Assembly (NCBI RefSeq): GCF_041438865.1
Contig: NZ_CP109450.1
Coordinates: forward strand, 1,612,001-1,676,000
Direction: 5' to 3'
Source: Streptomyces sp. NBC_01471
GTDB taxonomy: Bacteria; Actinomycetota; Actinomycetes; Streptomycetales; Streptomycetaceae
Length of the DNA: 64,000 nucleotides
Shown one piece after another: positions 17,603 to 25,896 of the stretch; the stretch's first letter is position 1; each line of letters begins with the position of its first letter. Both the position numbers and the translations under genes were made by a program. The notes beneath the pieces are model-generated. The model ran no database searches, was not told where the DNA came from, and worked only from the letters and a program-made list of their open reading frames with translations.

Positions 17603-18898
17603 TCATCGGCCGCTCCTCGTCCCGCGCTGACCGCTGCGGCGGCGCGAACGGCCGCGCCCGGCCGGCGTCCCGGGCCGATCGGTTCCCGGAAGGGGGTCCT
17701 GGCGGGCACCCGGCGGTTTGGGAGGGGTACGCCGGCCGCTCCGCGCCGGCGGTTTCCCGGATGCCACCCGATTGCTCCGCTCCCGGCGCAGGCAGTGCCG
17801 GAGCGCCTCGGGGTCGAGACCTTCGTTACACGCCTGGTGAAGCAACCGGGCGAAGACGTATCCGGGGTCGAGGGCGAGAGCGCGTCCCAGGGCCACCCGG
17901 GCACTCGGTTCGTCGCCTGTCGACCAGGCCACCCATCCTGCGAGAGTCAGTGGCGCCGCGGCGTATTCGGCGTACGGGCCGACACAGCGGCGGGCCAGAG
18001 CACGCCACAGCCGAACGACCGATCCGGCGGACGGGCCTTCCATCCACTCGGCGGCGCGGTCGCGTGTCGTGCGGTCCTGGAGCCCCAGAAGAACCAGTGC
18101 GGCCTCATCGTCGGTGATGAGCGCATCGTCCGCCGCATCGGCCTCGGCCCAGCCCGGCGCCTGCGGCGACCGCCCGATGCGGCGGACGAGTCGCCGGGCC
18201 GCATCCAGCGTCTCCTGTCCTACCTGTTCACGATCGGCTCCGGCCAGGATCTTCGGCACCAGGGCGCCCGCCGCCTCGTCCAGTGCACGTTCCTGAGCCT
18301 CTGTGCGAGGCGGCTGCCACGGGGTCAGCCTGGCCTCCATTTCCTGGAGCGATCCGCGCACCTGGATTCCCGCGTACGCCGCAGCCGCGGCCATCACCGA
18401 CGTGCCGGGCAGGGCCATGGGATTCCCGTCGGAAGGGCAGCATCGAGTGTCGGGACAGCAGTAGGAGAAGAATCTGCCGTCTGAGATGCAGAGGGCTTCG
18501 GGAACGGGCACATCCAGGGCACCGCAGGCCGTACGCAGGTGCTGGGCGAACGGACGAAGGCGTTCCATGACGTCCGCCGGGGTCTCCCCCGGCCCAGGGT
18601 CCTGGCAGAGGAAGACGATGATGCCCTCCGGCCGCCGGCCCCGGTTCTCACTGCCGGTGACCAGCCCGTCGGCGAGCTGGCCGGCGACCGGCTGCCACTC
18701 CTGCGGCGAGCGTGGAATGCCGAGCCTGAGCCGTCCGCCGAAACGGCCACGGGCTCCGTGCAGCGCGACCATCACGACTGAGTCGGTCGGATGGAACCCG
18801 AGCAAATAGGGGAGCGCATCGGCGAGTTCGGCAGGGCCGCGCAACGTGACCTGTTCCTGGACGGGCGAAGGACCGTTTGTTTCGTCGTGCTTGTTCAT
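17603..18898 (-). CDS. DUF4192 domain-containing protein
   Basis: A 431-residue cytoplasmic protein. Residues about 15-370 match the actinobacterial DUF4192 family: LRGPAELADALPYLLGFHPTDSVVMVAL near the start, then GRLRLGIPR, GIIVFLCQDPG, CISDGRFFSYCCPDTRCCP (a cysteine cluster) and a C-terminal helical repeat (GWVAWSTGDEPSARVALGRALALDPGY) resembling a TPR. The last 55 residues are Arg/Pro/Gly-rich and probably disordered. Function is unknown. It is divergent from the RecQ-like gene and shares a 110-bp intergenic region containing the double DnaA-box palindrome. Confidence 0.9.
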   Translation of the reverse strand: MNKHDETNGPSPVQEQVTLRGPAELADALPYLLGFHPTDSVVMVALHGARGRFGGRLRLGIPRSPQEWQPVAGQLADGLVTGSENRGRRPEGIIVFLCQDPGPGETPADVMERLRPFAQHLRTACGALDVPVPEALCISDGRFFSYCCPDTRCCPSDGNPMALPGTSVMAAAAAYAGIQVRGSLQEMEARLTPWQPPRTEAQERALDEAAGALVPKILAGADREQVGQETLDAARRLVRRIGRSPQAPGWAEADAADDALITDDEAALVLLGLQDRTTRDRAAEWMEGPSAGSVVRLWRALARRCVGPYAEYAAAPLTLAGWVAWSTGDEPSARVALGRALALDPGYVFARLLHQACNEGLDPEALRHCLRRERSNRVASGKPPARSGRRTPPKPPGARQDPLPGTDRPGTPAGRGRSRRRSGQRGTRSGR

Positions 18899-18935
18899 GG
18901 CTCGAAGATCCCGCGATCCGCCCGGGTCCGCGACC

Positions 18936-18959
18936 CCTGTGGATAACGTTATCCACAGG
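18936..18959. promoter_or_regulatory. 24-bp perfect palindrome of two inverted DnaA boxes
   Basis: Each arm is CCTGTGGATAAC and the two arms meet without a spacer. Inside are TGTGGATAA (18938-18946) and TTATCCACA (18949-18957), each an exact copy of the canonical 9-bp DnaA box, facing each other with two bases between. The site lies in the divergent promoter region, 37 bp from the DUF4192 start and 49 bp from the RecQ-like start, and so can control both. Confidence 0.8.
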
Positions 18960-19008
18960 CTGGCCGTCTCATTCGCGCATTGTCAGTGCGATCAGGTTGC
19001 ATGGGGGC

Positions 19009-21177
19009 ATGACCAACTCAGACCGCTCCGGCCTCAGGGCATCGGCCGACTCCGTACTGGCCCGTCTCGTCGGCGACCCCACCGGCGCCGCCACACTGCG
19101 CGAGGACCAGTGGCGGGCCATTGAGGCCCTTGTCGCGGACAAGCGCCGGGCGCTGGTCGTGCAGCGGACCGGGTGGGGCAAGTCCGCGGTCTATTTCGTG
19201 GCGACCTCGCTCCTGCGGGCTCAGGGGAGCGGCCCCACTGTGATCGTCTCTCCCCTCCTGGCGCTGATGCGCAATCAGGTGGACGCCGCAGCACGGGCCG
19301 GCATCAGGGCGCGCACCATCAACTCCTCGAACACTGAGGAATGGGAAACGGTCCAGTCCGAAGTGTCCGCAGGCGAGGTCGACGTGCTGCTGGTGAGTCC
19401 GGAGCGGTTGAACAATCCGGACTTCCGGGACGACGTACTGCCCAAGCTCTCGGCGGCCACTGGTCTGCTCGTGGTCGACGAGGCCCACTGCATCTCCGAC
19501 TGGGGCCACGATTTCCGGCCCGACTACCGGAGGCTGCGTACCATGCTCGCGGACCTTCCGCCGGGTGTGCCCGTGCTCGCCACCACGGCCACGGCCAATT
19601 CGCGAGTCACCGCCGATGTCGCCGACCAATTGGGGACAGGAGCGGGTACGGACGCACTGGTCCTGCGGGGTCCGCTCGACCGGGAGAGCCTGAGCCTGGG
19701 TGTCGTACAGCTCCCGGACGCCGCACACCGACTGGCCTGGCTTGCCGATCACATCGACGAGCTGCCTGGCTCCGGAATCATCTACACACTGACGGTCGCC
19801 GCTGCCGAGGAGGTTGCCGCCTATCTGCGCCAGCGCGGCCACGCCGTCTCCTCGTACACCGGCAAGACCGAGAACGCCGACCGCCAGCAGGCGGAGGACG
19901 ATCTGCTCGCCAACCGCGTCAAGGCACTCGTCGCCACATCCGCACTGGGCATGGGCTTCGACAAACCCGATCTCGGGTTCGTGGTCCACCTCGGTTCGCC
20001 CTCCTCCCCCATCGCGTACTACCAGCAGGTGGGCCGCGCGGGCCGCGGTGTCGAGCATGCGGAAGTCCTGCTGCTGCCTGGAAAGGAGGACGAAGCGATC
20101 TGGCAGTACTTCGCCTCGGTCGCCTTCCCGCCCGAACAGCAGGTGCGGCGCACCCTCGACGTCCTTGCCCAGGCGGGGAGGCCCCTTTCGCTGCCGGCCA
20201 TCGAGCCCCTGGTCGAGCTGAGGCGCACCCGGCTGGAGACGATGCTGAAGGTCCTCGACGTCGACGGCGCGGTGAACCGGGTGAAGGGCGGCTGGACCAC
20301 CACGGGACAGCCCTGGACCTACGACGAGGAGCGCTACGCCTGGGTGGCCAGACAGCGGGCGGCGGAACAGCAGGCCATGCGGGACTACGCGACCACCGAC
20401 GGCTGCCGGATGGAGTTTCTGCGCCGGCAGCTGGACGACGAGGAGGCAGCGCCCTGTGGTCGCTGCGACAACTGCGCGGGCGGCCGCTTCACCGCAGACG
20501 TTTCCACTGCGGCGCTGGACGGGGCGCGGGGTGAACTGAGCAGGCCGGGCGTAGAAGTAGAGCCCCGGAAGATGTGGCCGACGGGACTCGCAGCGGTCGG
20601 CATCGACCTCAAGGGCCGCATCGCCAAGGGCGAACAGGCACTTCCCGGCAGGGCGCTCGGCAGGCTCTCGGACATCGGCTGGGGCAACAGACTGCGCCCG
20701 ATGCTCGCACCGCAGGCCCCCGACGGCCCGGTGCCCGACGCGGTGGCGGACGCTGTGGTGACCGTGCTGGCCGACTGGGCCCGGGGACCGGGAGGATGGG
20801 CCTCGGGTGGTCAGGACGCACCGCCCCGGCCGGTGGGTGTCGTCACCATCGCCTCGCACACCCGGCCCCAGCTCATCGAATCACTCGGCCATCGCATCGC
20901 GGACATCGGGCGCATGCCGCTGCTAGGCCGGGTCGAGTACGCACAGTCGGCCTACGAACGGATCCCGCCGAGCAACAGCGCCCAGCGGGTGCGCGCGCTG
21001 CACGAAGCGTTCACGGTGCCACCCGAACTGGCCGCGGCGCTCGCCTCCGCCGGCGGTCCCGTTCTCCTGGTCGACGACCTCTCGGCGAGCGGATGGACTC
21101 TCGCCGTGGCGGCCAGGCTGCTGTGCCGGTCCGGAGCGAAGGGGGTGTTTCCGCTGGTCCTCGCCATTCAGGGGTGA
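19009..21177 (+). CDS. RecQ-family DNA helicase with C-terminal phosphoribosyltransferase-like domain
   Basis: A 722-residue protein. Superfamily 2 helicase motifs of RecQ type are clear: motif 0 around LREDQWRAIEAL, motif I RTGWGKSAVYF (Trp where RecQ normally has Gly, TGGGKS), motif II VVDEAHCISDWGHDF, and motif V/VI MGFDKPDLGFVVHLGSP, QVGRAGRG. A zinc-binding segment (CRMEFLRRQL then CGRCDNC) follows. Instead of an HRDC domain, residues about 590-722 end in VLLVDDLSASGWTLAVAARLL, the PRPP-loop pattern of phosphoribosyltransferases such as ComF. The ATG at 19009 was chosen because the upstream frame crosses the DnaA-box palindrome. It probably unwinds 3'-tailed DNA in repair; the tail domain's role is unknown. 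Confidence 0.9.
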   Translation: MTNSDRSGLRASADSVLARLVGDPTGAATLREDQWRAIEALVADKRRALVVQRTGWGKSAVYFVATSLLRAQGSGPTVIVSPLLALMRNQVDAAARAGIRARTINSSNTEEWETVQSEVSAGEVDVLLVSPERLNNPDFRDDVLPKLSAATGLLVVDEAHCISDWGHDFRPDYRRLRTMLADLPPGVPVLATTATANSRVTADVADQLGTGAGTDALVLRGPLDRESLSLGVVQLPDAAHRLAWLADHIDELPGSGIIYTLTVAAAEEVAAYLRQRGHAVSSYTGKTENADRQQAEDDLLANRVKALVATSALGMGFDKPDLGFVVHLGSPSSPIAYYQQVGRAGRGVEHAEVLLLPGKEDEAIWQYFASVAFPPEQQVRRTLDVLAQAGRPLSLPAIEPLVELRRTRLETMLKVLDVDGAVNRVKGGWTTTGQPWTYDEERYAWVARQRAAEQQAMRDYATTDGCRMEFLRRQLDDEEAAPCGRCDNCAGGRFTADVSTAALDGARGELSRPGVEVEPRKMWPTGLAAVGIDLKGRIAKGEQALPGRALGRLSDIGWGNRLRPMLAPQAPDGPVPDAVADAVVTVLADWARGPGGWASGGQDAPPRPVGVVTIASHTRPQLIESLGHRIADIGRMPLLGRVEYAQSAYERIPPSNSAQRVRALHEAFTVPPELAAALASAGGPVLLVDDLSASGWTLAVAARLLCRSGAKGVFPLVLAIQG

Positions 21178-21392
21178 AGGCAGGGGTCGCCAGGGGCCAC
21201 GGTGGGCATGGATATGTGAGCCACCCACGAAGAATCGCGTCAGTCGTACGAATTGCTCGTTGCCGCCCACCCGTACGGCGGGAAGAATTGGGATTGCTCC
21301 CCGCACAGCCCGCCTGTGTTCGGAAGGGCTGTGTCCAGGTGCGCCTCACCCGACCCTGCCCGCACCATGGGCGCGTATGCGAAGGGAGGACC

Positions 21393-22025
21393 ATGACCTT
21401 CGGATTCGCTCCGTCCGCCGCCCTGACAGCCTCTTCGACGTCCGTGTCCGCAGACTCGGGCAACCGGATCGGGCGGATGCTGGAACCTGCCGAGTGGGCC
21501 GCCGCGGGCATACCCCTGCTCCGCAGCCCCCGTGAGGTCGTAAGCGGTCTGCACTCCAGACATCACCCCACTCCTTCGACCGCCGTCGTGGCCGTGCTCG
21601 ATCATGAGGAACGGCTCGTCGCCAGCGCCTCGTTCACCCGCCGTTCCACTCCCGCGGACGGCTGGGACTTGCGCAACGCGCTCCTCGACCATCTGCGCCG
21701 GGTCGTCCCGCACGATCTCCGCCGCCGCACGCCGATCCGCACCGCCGTACTGCTCTACTGCCGCGAGGGGGACGAGCGGTGGACGGAGGAGGACGGTGCG
21801 TGGATGTGGGGACTGCGCGATGCCTGCACGCTGCACGGGCTGCGCTGCGGGGCGTACATCACGCTCACCCGGGGCGGTTGGCAGGTGCTGGGCGAGGGTC
21901 GCGGGGGGCGGCGGCCCAACTCGCTCTCCCACCCGGCCGGCATCGGCAGCAGCGGCACCGACTCGCCCCCGGCGCCTATCCGTTCGGGTGCACCGGCCGC
22001 GCTGCGCCGGGTCGCGGCCCGCTGA
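21393..22025 (+). CDS. Conserved hypothetical protein
   Basis: A 210-residue protein that I do not recognise functionally. GAAGGGAGGA immediately before the ATG marks the start firmly. The core, roughly residues 25-160, is an alternating strand/helix pattern (STAVVAVLDHEERLVASASFTRRS, IRTAVLLYCREGD, RCGAYITLTRGGWQVLG), compatible with a compact alpha/beta fold. The C-terminal 50 residues are Pro/Ser/Gly/Arg-rich and likely disordered. It follows the RecQ-like gene by 215 bp in the same direction and ends at a strong terminator shared with the convergent neighbour. Confidence 0.75.
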   Translation: MTFGFAPSAALTASSTSVSADSGNRIGRMLEPAEWAAAGIPLLRSPREVVSGLHSRHHPTPSTAVVAVLDHEERLVASASFTRRSTPADGWDLRNALLDHLRRVVPHDLRRRTPIRTAVLLYCREGDERWTEEDGAWMWGLRDACTLHGLRCGAYITLTRGGWQVLGEGRGGRRPNSLSHPAGIGSSGTDSPPAPIRSGAPAALRRVAAR

Positions 22026-22116
22026 CCGAGGCCGTCTGAGGGGCACCCAACGACTCGCCGCAACAACGTCCGTTGCCGTACCTTCCGCGCCAGGCAAGCC
22101 CCCGGCCGAACGTGCT

Positions 22117-22153
22117 CCGCCCGGCCCACTCCTTGCCGGAGTGGGCCGGGCGG
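22117..22153. terminator. Bidirectional terminator between convergent genes
   Basis: A perfect 16-bp stem, CCGCCCGGCCCACTCC (22117-22132) with its complement at 22138-22153, and a TTGCC loop, between a plus-strand gene ending at 22025 and a minus-strand gene ending at 22169. Confidence 0.85.
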
Positions 22154-22168
22154 GACGGGACGTACGGT

Positions 22169-22831
22169 TCAGACGCCTGCACCGAGCCCGGCACTGACGC
22201 GCTGCGGGTCACCACAGACGATCAGCAGCGCGCCCGCGTACTCCCTTGCCGCAGGCAGCACCTGGGCAATGGATTCATCGGTTCCGCCGTTGAGCGCGAC
22301 CACCACTACGGGACGGGCCTTCGCCCGGCCCACGGCATCGGCGCTCGCGTAGAAGACGTCCTCGCGGGCATCGTGCTGCGCCCAGTAGGCGACTTCACCG
22401 AAGGACAGCTCGTGAGCTGCCCACGGGTGCTGCTCGCCGGTGGTGAACACCAGGACGTCGCCCGGTGCGCGACCGGCGTCGAGCAGCAGGTCGACCGCTT
22501 CCTCCGCCGCGTCCAGCGCACCGTCCGCCGAAGCGGGGATCAGCTGGACCTGCGGCGCGGAAGAGTCTCCAGCAGGTGTCTCAGGACGGGCCTCCGGACG
22601 GTTGCCCGACCGGTTGTCCGAACGCTGGGAAGAGGATGTCCGCTGCGCGGGAGGCGCGGTGGGCGCAGGCCTGGCAGCAGGACGGGGCCCCGGACGAGCG
22701 GGGCGTGGCACGGCCGCGGGACGCGGGCCGGGTACGGGACGAGGGGTCGACGCAGTACGGCCGGCGGCCGGAGCAACGCGGGGACCCTGGGCACTCTCGT
22801 GAATCTGAGACTCCTCGGGGATGAGAGGCAT
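22169..22831 (-). CDS. Hypothetical protein with Pro/Arg-rich N-terminus and helicase-C-like tail
   Basis: About 220 residues from the ATG at 22831. Residues 15-105 are dominated by Pro, Ala and Arg (repeated RPVPGPRP-type segments) and are surely disordered. The C-terminal 115 residues are folded-looking: a helix AADGALDAAEEAVDLLLDAG, then strands DVLVFTTGEQHPWAAHE, REDVFYASADAV, ARPVVVVALNGGTDE and GALLIVCGDPQRV. This resembles the C-terminal domain of UvrD-type (superfamily 1) ATPase-like proteins without Walker motifs. The assignment is tentative; no catalytic motif is visible. It follows rnhB by 97 bp on the same strand. Confidence 0.65.
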   Translation of the reverse strand: MPLIPEESQIHESAQGPRVAPAAGRTASTPRPVPGPRPAAVPRPARPGPRPAARPAPTAPPAQRTSSSQRSDNRSGNRPEARPETPAGDSSAPQVQLIPASADGALDAAEEAVDLLLDAGRAPGDVLVFTTGEQHPWAAHELSFGEVAYWAQHDAREDVFYASADAVGRAKARPVVVVALNGGTDESIAQVLPAAREYAGALLIVCGDPQRVSAGLGAGV

Positions 22832-22928
22832 GAATGGATGTCTATCAAACGGTGGCGCACGTGGCACCACCGGGTGGGCACGTCAGTGCGATTCGGACAG
22901 ATTTTTTCTCCGCCGGTCCACTGAAAGT

Positions 22929-23639
22929 TCAGAAGTCGAAGCCGAGTTGGCCTCCGCTTTCCAGCGCGACGGCCTCCGTGGGGAGACGGGTCTTCTTCAG
23001 GTGCCGCCACTGGGGCAGCCCGTCCAGATAGGACCAGGAGAGCCGGTGGTGCGGGGTGGGCCCCCGCTCCTCCAGCGCCGCTTTGTGCACAGGCGAGGGA
23101 TAGCCCGCGTTGGCTTCGAAGGCGAAGCCCCCGCACACATCGGACTCCGCAGCGAGCTCGGCCATCATCGCGTCCCTGCGCACCTTGGCGATCACCGAGG
23201 CGGCCGCTACGGCGACGCAGGACTGGTCACCCTTGATCACCGTTCGGACCCGCCAGGGAAGACCGAGATAGTCGTGCTTGCCGTCGAGGATCACCGCGTC
23301 CGGGCGGACTGGAAGTGCTTCGAGTGCCCGCACGGCGGCCAGTCGCAGCGCTGCCGTCATCCCCAGCTCGTCGATCTCCAGCGGAGAGGCGTGCCCGAGT
23401 GTGAAGGCAGTGACCCACGACTCCAGCAGGCCGACCAGCTCCGTACGGCGCTTGGGGCTGATCAGCTTGGAGTCGGTGAGTCCGGTCGGCGGTCGACGCA
23501 GTCCGGTGACTGCGGCGCAGACGGTGACGGGACCGGCCCAGGCTCCGCGTCCGACCTCGTCGACGCCGGCGACGGTCTTGGCACCCGTAGTGGCGCGCAG
23601 TGAGCGCTCGACGGTGTGCGTAGGTGGTTCGTACGGCAT
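22929..23639 (-). CDS. rnhB: Ribonuclease HII
   Basis: A 236-residue enzyme that cleaves the RNA strand of RNA-DNA hybrids and removes single ribonucleotides from DNA. The diagnostic RNase HII motif [18 protein letters not shown] supplies the first acidic pair (Asp-Glu); later carboxylates lie in [10 protein letters not shown] and in the conserved block [48 protein letters not shown] is the usual C-terminal signature. The ATG at 23639 is the only suitable start. Confidence 0.95.
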   Translation of the reverse strand: MPYEPPTHTVERSLRATTGAKTVAGVDEVGRGAWAGPVTVCAAVTGLRRPPTGLTDSKLISPKRRTELVGLLESWVTAFTLGHASPLEIDELGMTAALRLAAVRALEALPVRPDAVILDGKHDYLGLPWRVRTVIKGDQSCVAVAAASVIAKVRRDAMMAELAAESDVCGGFAFEANAGYPSPVHKAALEERGPTPHHRLSWSYLDGLPQWRHLKKTRLPTEAVALESGGQLGFDF

Positions 23640-24221
23640 GGCGCCAGTCAGGGTACGCCGCCTGACACCTCCCGCGACACCCCGGTACCGCCTCCGGATT
23701 CAACGACCCCAGCGACGCGGCAGCGACACCATCACTGTGTCGACAGTTCAGGCGATGTCATTGTCCAAAAATTCACATCCGCACACATTCAAATGGGACA
23801 TCCTCGACCCTGGTCCCACGCCGCAGATCAGATCGCCCACCCGTCCGGGCGAACGCCCACCACCTCTGATTCGTTGCTGCACAACCTCTTTGATGAGTCG
23901 GGCGAATGGCGCGGCGACCAGCCAGCGTTCGGCTCATGGGACCGTTCCACTGCAGCGTTGTCACATTCGTGAAGTATGGTGCGCACCGCAAATCCCGGCG
24001 GGGAGAACAGCGCGTCGCGGGCCCTGGCACAGCCGGCCAAGATCGTTGCGACAGTGGCTTGGCCGGTCGCGGCGGTCACCAGTCCGTGCAGCGCGGCCCA
24101 CAGCGTGTCGGCGACACGAGCTCCTTGGACGGCCGACATCGGCAAACGGGCGGCCTTACGCGTCTTCCCCGTCCTTCCCCGCGCGGCGACCCCGCCAGTG
24201 GCAAACACAGCGCCCGTCACG
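23640..24221. other. 582-bp gap upstream of rnhB, no supportable gene
   Basis: The first 240 bases upstream of rnhB are relatively AT-rich for this genome and include CCAAAAATTCACATCC, consistent with a promoter. From about 23970 both strands are open in one frame for some 170-250 bases (minus strand: SAVQGARVADTLWAALHGLV...), but no clear ribosome binding site or homology is seen. It may be a degraded gene. Confidence 0.4.
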
Positions 24222-24234
24222 TCACGACGGGCGC
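24210..24234 (-). terminator. Terminator overlapping the ADP-ribosylglycohydrolase stop codon
   Basis: A perfect 9-bp stem, GCGCCCGTC (24210-24218) and GACGGGCGC (24226-24234), with a 7-base loop. The stop codon of the minus-strand gene (24222-24224) lies in the loop. Confidence 0.7.
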
Positions 24235-25151
24235 GACGGTGTCCACTCGGGGAGTTCCTCGGTCCGCTCCAGCCAATCGGCAGGCGGCACACCGCCCACC
24301 CCCGCGGCCACGACGCCTCCCGCGATCGCGCAGGTCGTGTCGACGTCACCGCCTACCTGGGCCGTCGTCCAGAACGTCCGCTCGAAATCACCGAGGCCCC
24401 GCGCGGCCGACCACAGCGCGAACGGCACGGTGTCGTGCGCGCTGGTCCGCCGACCACATCCCAGCACTGCGGCGACCGTACCGGCGTCGTCGTAGTCCAG
24501 CATGTCCTTGGCCCGGCGCAGTCCCGCTTCCACGGCGCTGCGCGGTACGAGTCCGATCACGCCGTCCAGCAGGGCCGCTGCGGTCGGGGGCCCCGCAGGA
24601 TCGGCGGCCAGAGCGGCGGCAGCGGCCACCGCCATGCTGCCCACCACCGCCTCACGGTGCTGATGTGTCGTGTAGGCGGAGATCTCGGCCTGGTGCGTGG
24701 CCTGCTCCGGATCGTGGGCGTACCAGGCGCCGAGCGGGGCGATCCGCATCGCGGCGCCGTTCCCCCACGAACCCCGGCCGTCGAAGAGCGCGCTGGCCAG
24801 TTCCCGCCAGTCGCCCCCTTCCCTGACCAGCCGCAGCATCCGGTTGACCGCCGGGCCATAGCCCCGGTCGAAGTCATGGTGCGCGGCGAAGGAAGTGGCG
24901 AGTGCGTCCTGGTCGATCCGGTCCTCCGACGCCAGTACCGCCAGCACCGAACAGGCCATCTCGGTGTCGTCGGTCCACCGCCAGGGACCTGCGGGCGGCT
25001 CACGCCGGGCCAGCAGCGGATAGTTGTCAGGTGCGAAGAACTGGGAGCCCAGGGCATCACCGACGGAGAGCCCGCGCAGGCTGGCCCGCGCGCGTCCGAA
25101 AGCATCGGGAAGAGATCCGGAAACGGAGTGAAAAGAGGATTCAGCGGTCAT
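24222..25151 (-). CDS. ADP-ribosylglycohydrolase (DraG/ARH family)
   Basis: A 309-residue enzyme predicted to remove ADP-ribose from protein or nucleic-acid targets. The family signatures are present: RGLSVGDALGSQFFA near residue 30, the metal-binding WRWTDDTEMACSVL near 60, and the C-terminal QVGGDVDTTCAIAGGVVAAGVG with the DxD pair for the second magnesium. It is the last gene of a same-strand run, 12 bp after the histidine phosphatase. No ADP-ribosyltransferase partner is seen nearby. Confidence 0.92.
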   Translation of the reverse strand: MTAESSFHSVSGSLPDAFGRARASLRGLSVGDALGSQFFAPDNYPLLARREPPAGPWRWTDDTEMACSVLAVLASEDRIDQDALATSFAAHHDFDRGYGPAVNRMLRLVREGGDWRELASALFDGRGSWGNGAAMRIAPLGAWYAHDPEQATHQAEISAYTTHQHREAVVGSMAVAAAAALAADPAGPPTAAALLDGVIGLVPRSAVEAGLRRAKDMLDYDDAGTVAAVLGCGRRTSAHDTVPFALWSAARGLGDFERTFWTTAQVGGDVDTTCAIAGGVVAAGVGGVPPADWLERTEELPEWTPSRPS

Positions 25152-25163
25152 CTCGCCCCCACT

Positions 25164-25823
25164 CTAACCGGTGACGCCATACGGTTCCGGAACGCGCCAG
25201 TGGTCGAACGGCCGGTCCAGCGTGTACTTGCCGTCCTCCCCCAGCACCAGTGTCCGCGACTCCGCGTTCCCCGGGTTGGACAGCGCCTCGAACTCCGCGA
25301 CCGACCAGTGGAACCAGCGCATGCAGAAGAGCCGCATCGTCAGCCCGTGCGTGACCAGCAGGACGTTCGGCGGATGGTCGGGCGCCTCGAAGCTCCGGTG
25401 GAGGCTCTCCAGGAACGATCCGACGCGATCGTAGACATCGGCCCCGGACTCCCCCTGTGCGAACCGGTAGAAGAAGTGGCCGTAGGCGTCGCGATATGTC
25501 TTCTGGAGACGCACCTCGTCCCGGTCCTGCCAGTTCCCCCAGTCCTGCTCGCGCAGCCGGGGCTCCTCCCTGACCCTTACCTGTTCCGGATCGAGACCGA
25601 AGGCCCGGAAGGTCTCGTGGGTGCGGCGATACGGCGAGACATAGGTGCTCACCTGTTCCCGGCCGAAGAGTTCCCGCAGCCGCGCCCCGGTCGCCTCCGC
25701 CTGCCTCCAGCCGCTCGGGGTGAGCCTCAGGGCGTGGTCGGGTTCGCGTTCGTACACCGTGTCATCAGCGTTGCCCTCCGACTCCCCGTGCCGGACGAGA
25801 ACGATGCGTTGTGGTCGTGCCAT
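25164..25823 (-). CDS. Histidine phosphatase family protein (phosphoglycerate mutase-like)
   Basis: A 219-residue member of the histidine phosphatase superfamily. The catalytic RHG motif is in VLVRHGESEGNADDT at residues 8-12; the second catalytic His is in LLVTHGLTMRLF. Supporting residues lie in VSPYRRTHETF and REQDWGNW. The ATG at 25823 was chosen because the catalytic strand begins right after it. It lies 12 bp upstream of the ADP-ribosylglycohydrolase gene, so the two are probably cotranscribed. The substrate is unknown; members include sugar-phosphate and nucleotide phosphatases. Confidence 0.92.
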   Translation of the reverse strand: MARPQRIVLVRHGESEGNADDTVYEREPDHALRLTPSGWRQAEATGARLRELFGREQVSTYVSPYRRTHETFRAFGLDPEQVRVREEPRLREQDWGNWQDRDEVRLQKTYRDAYGHFFYRFAQGESGADVYDRVGSFLESLHRSFEAPDHPPNVLLVTHGLTMRLFCMRWFHWSVAEFEALSNPGNAESRTLVLGEDGKYTLDRPFDHWRVPEPYGVTG

Positions 25824-25896
25824 GCCAAAACAGTAGATCGGATGGCCGCCGACTGAGCCAATGAGCCCCTGGCCTGTCCGACCGGCCGATGGCCGC

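Noticed and set aside
23828..24349. 173-codon minus-strand frame upstream of rnhB
   Set aside because: It overlaps the end of the ADP-ribosylglycohydrolase gene, has no clear ribosome binding site, and codon use degrades toward its 3' end.
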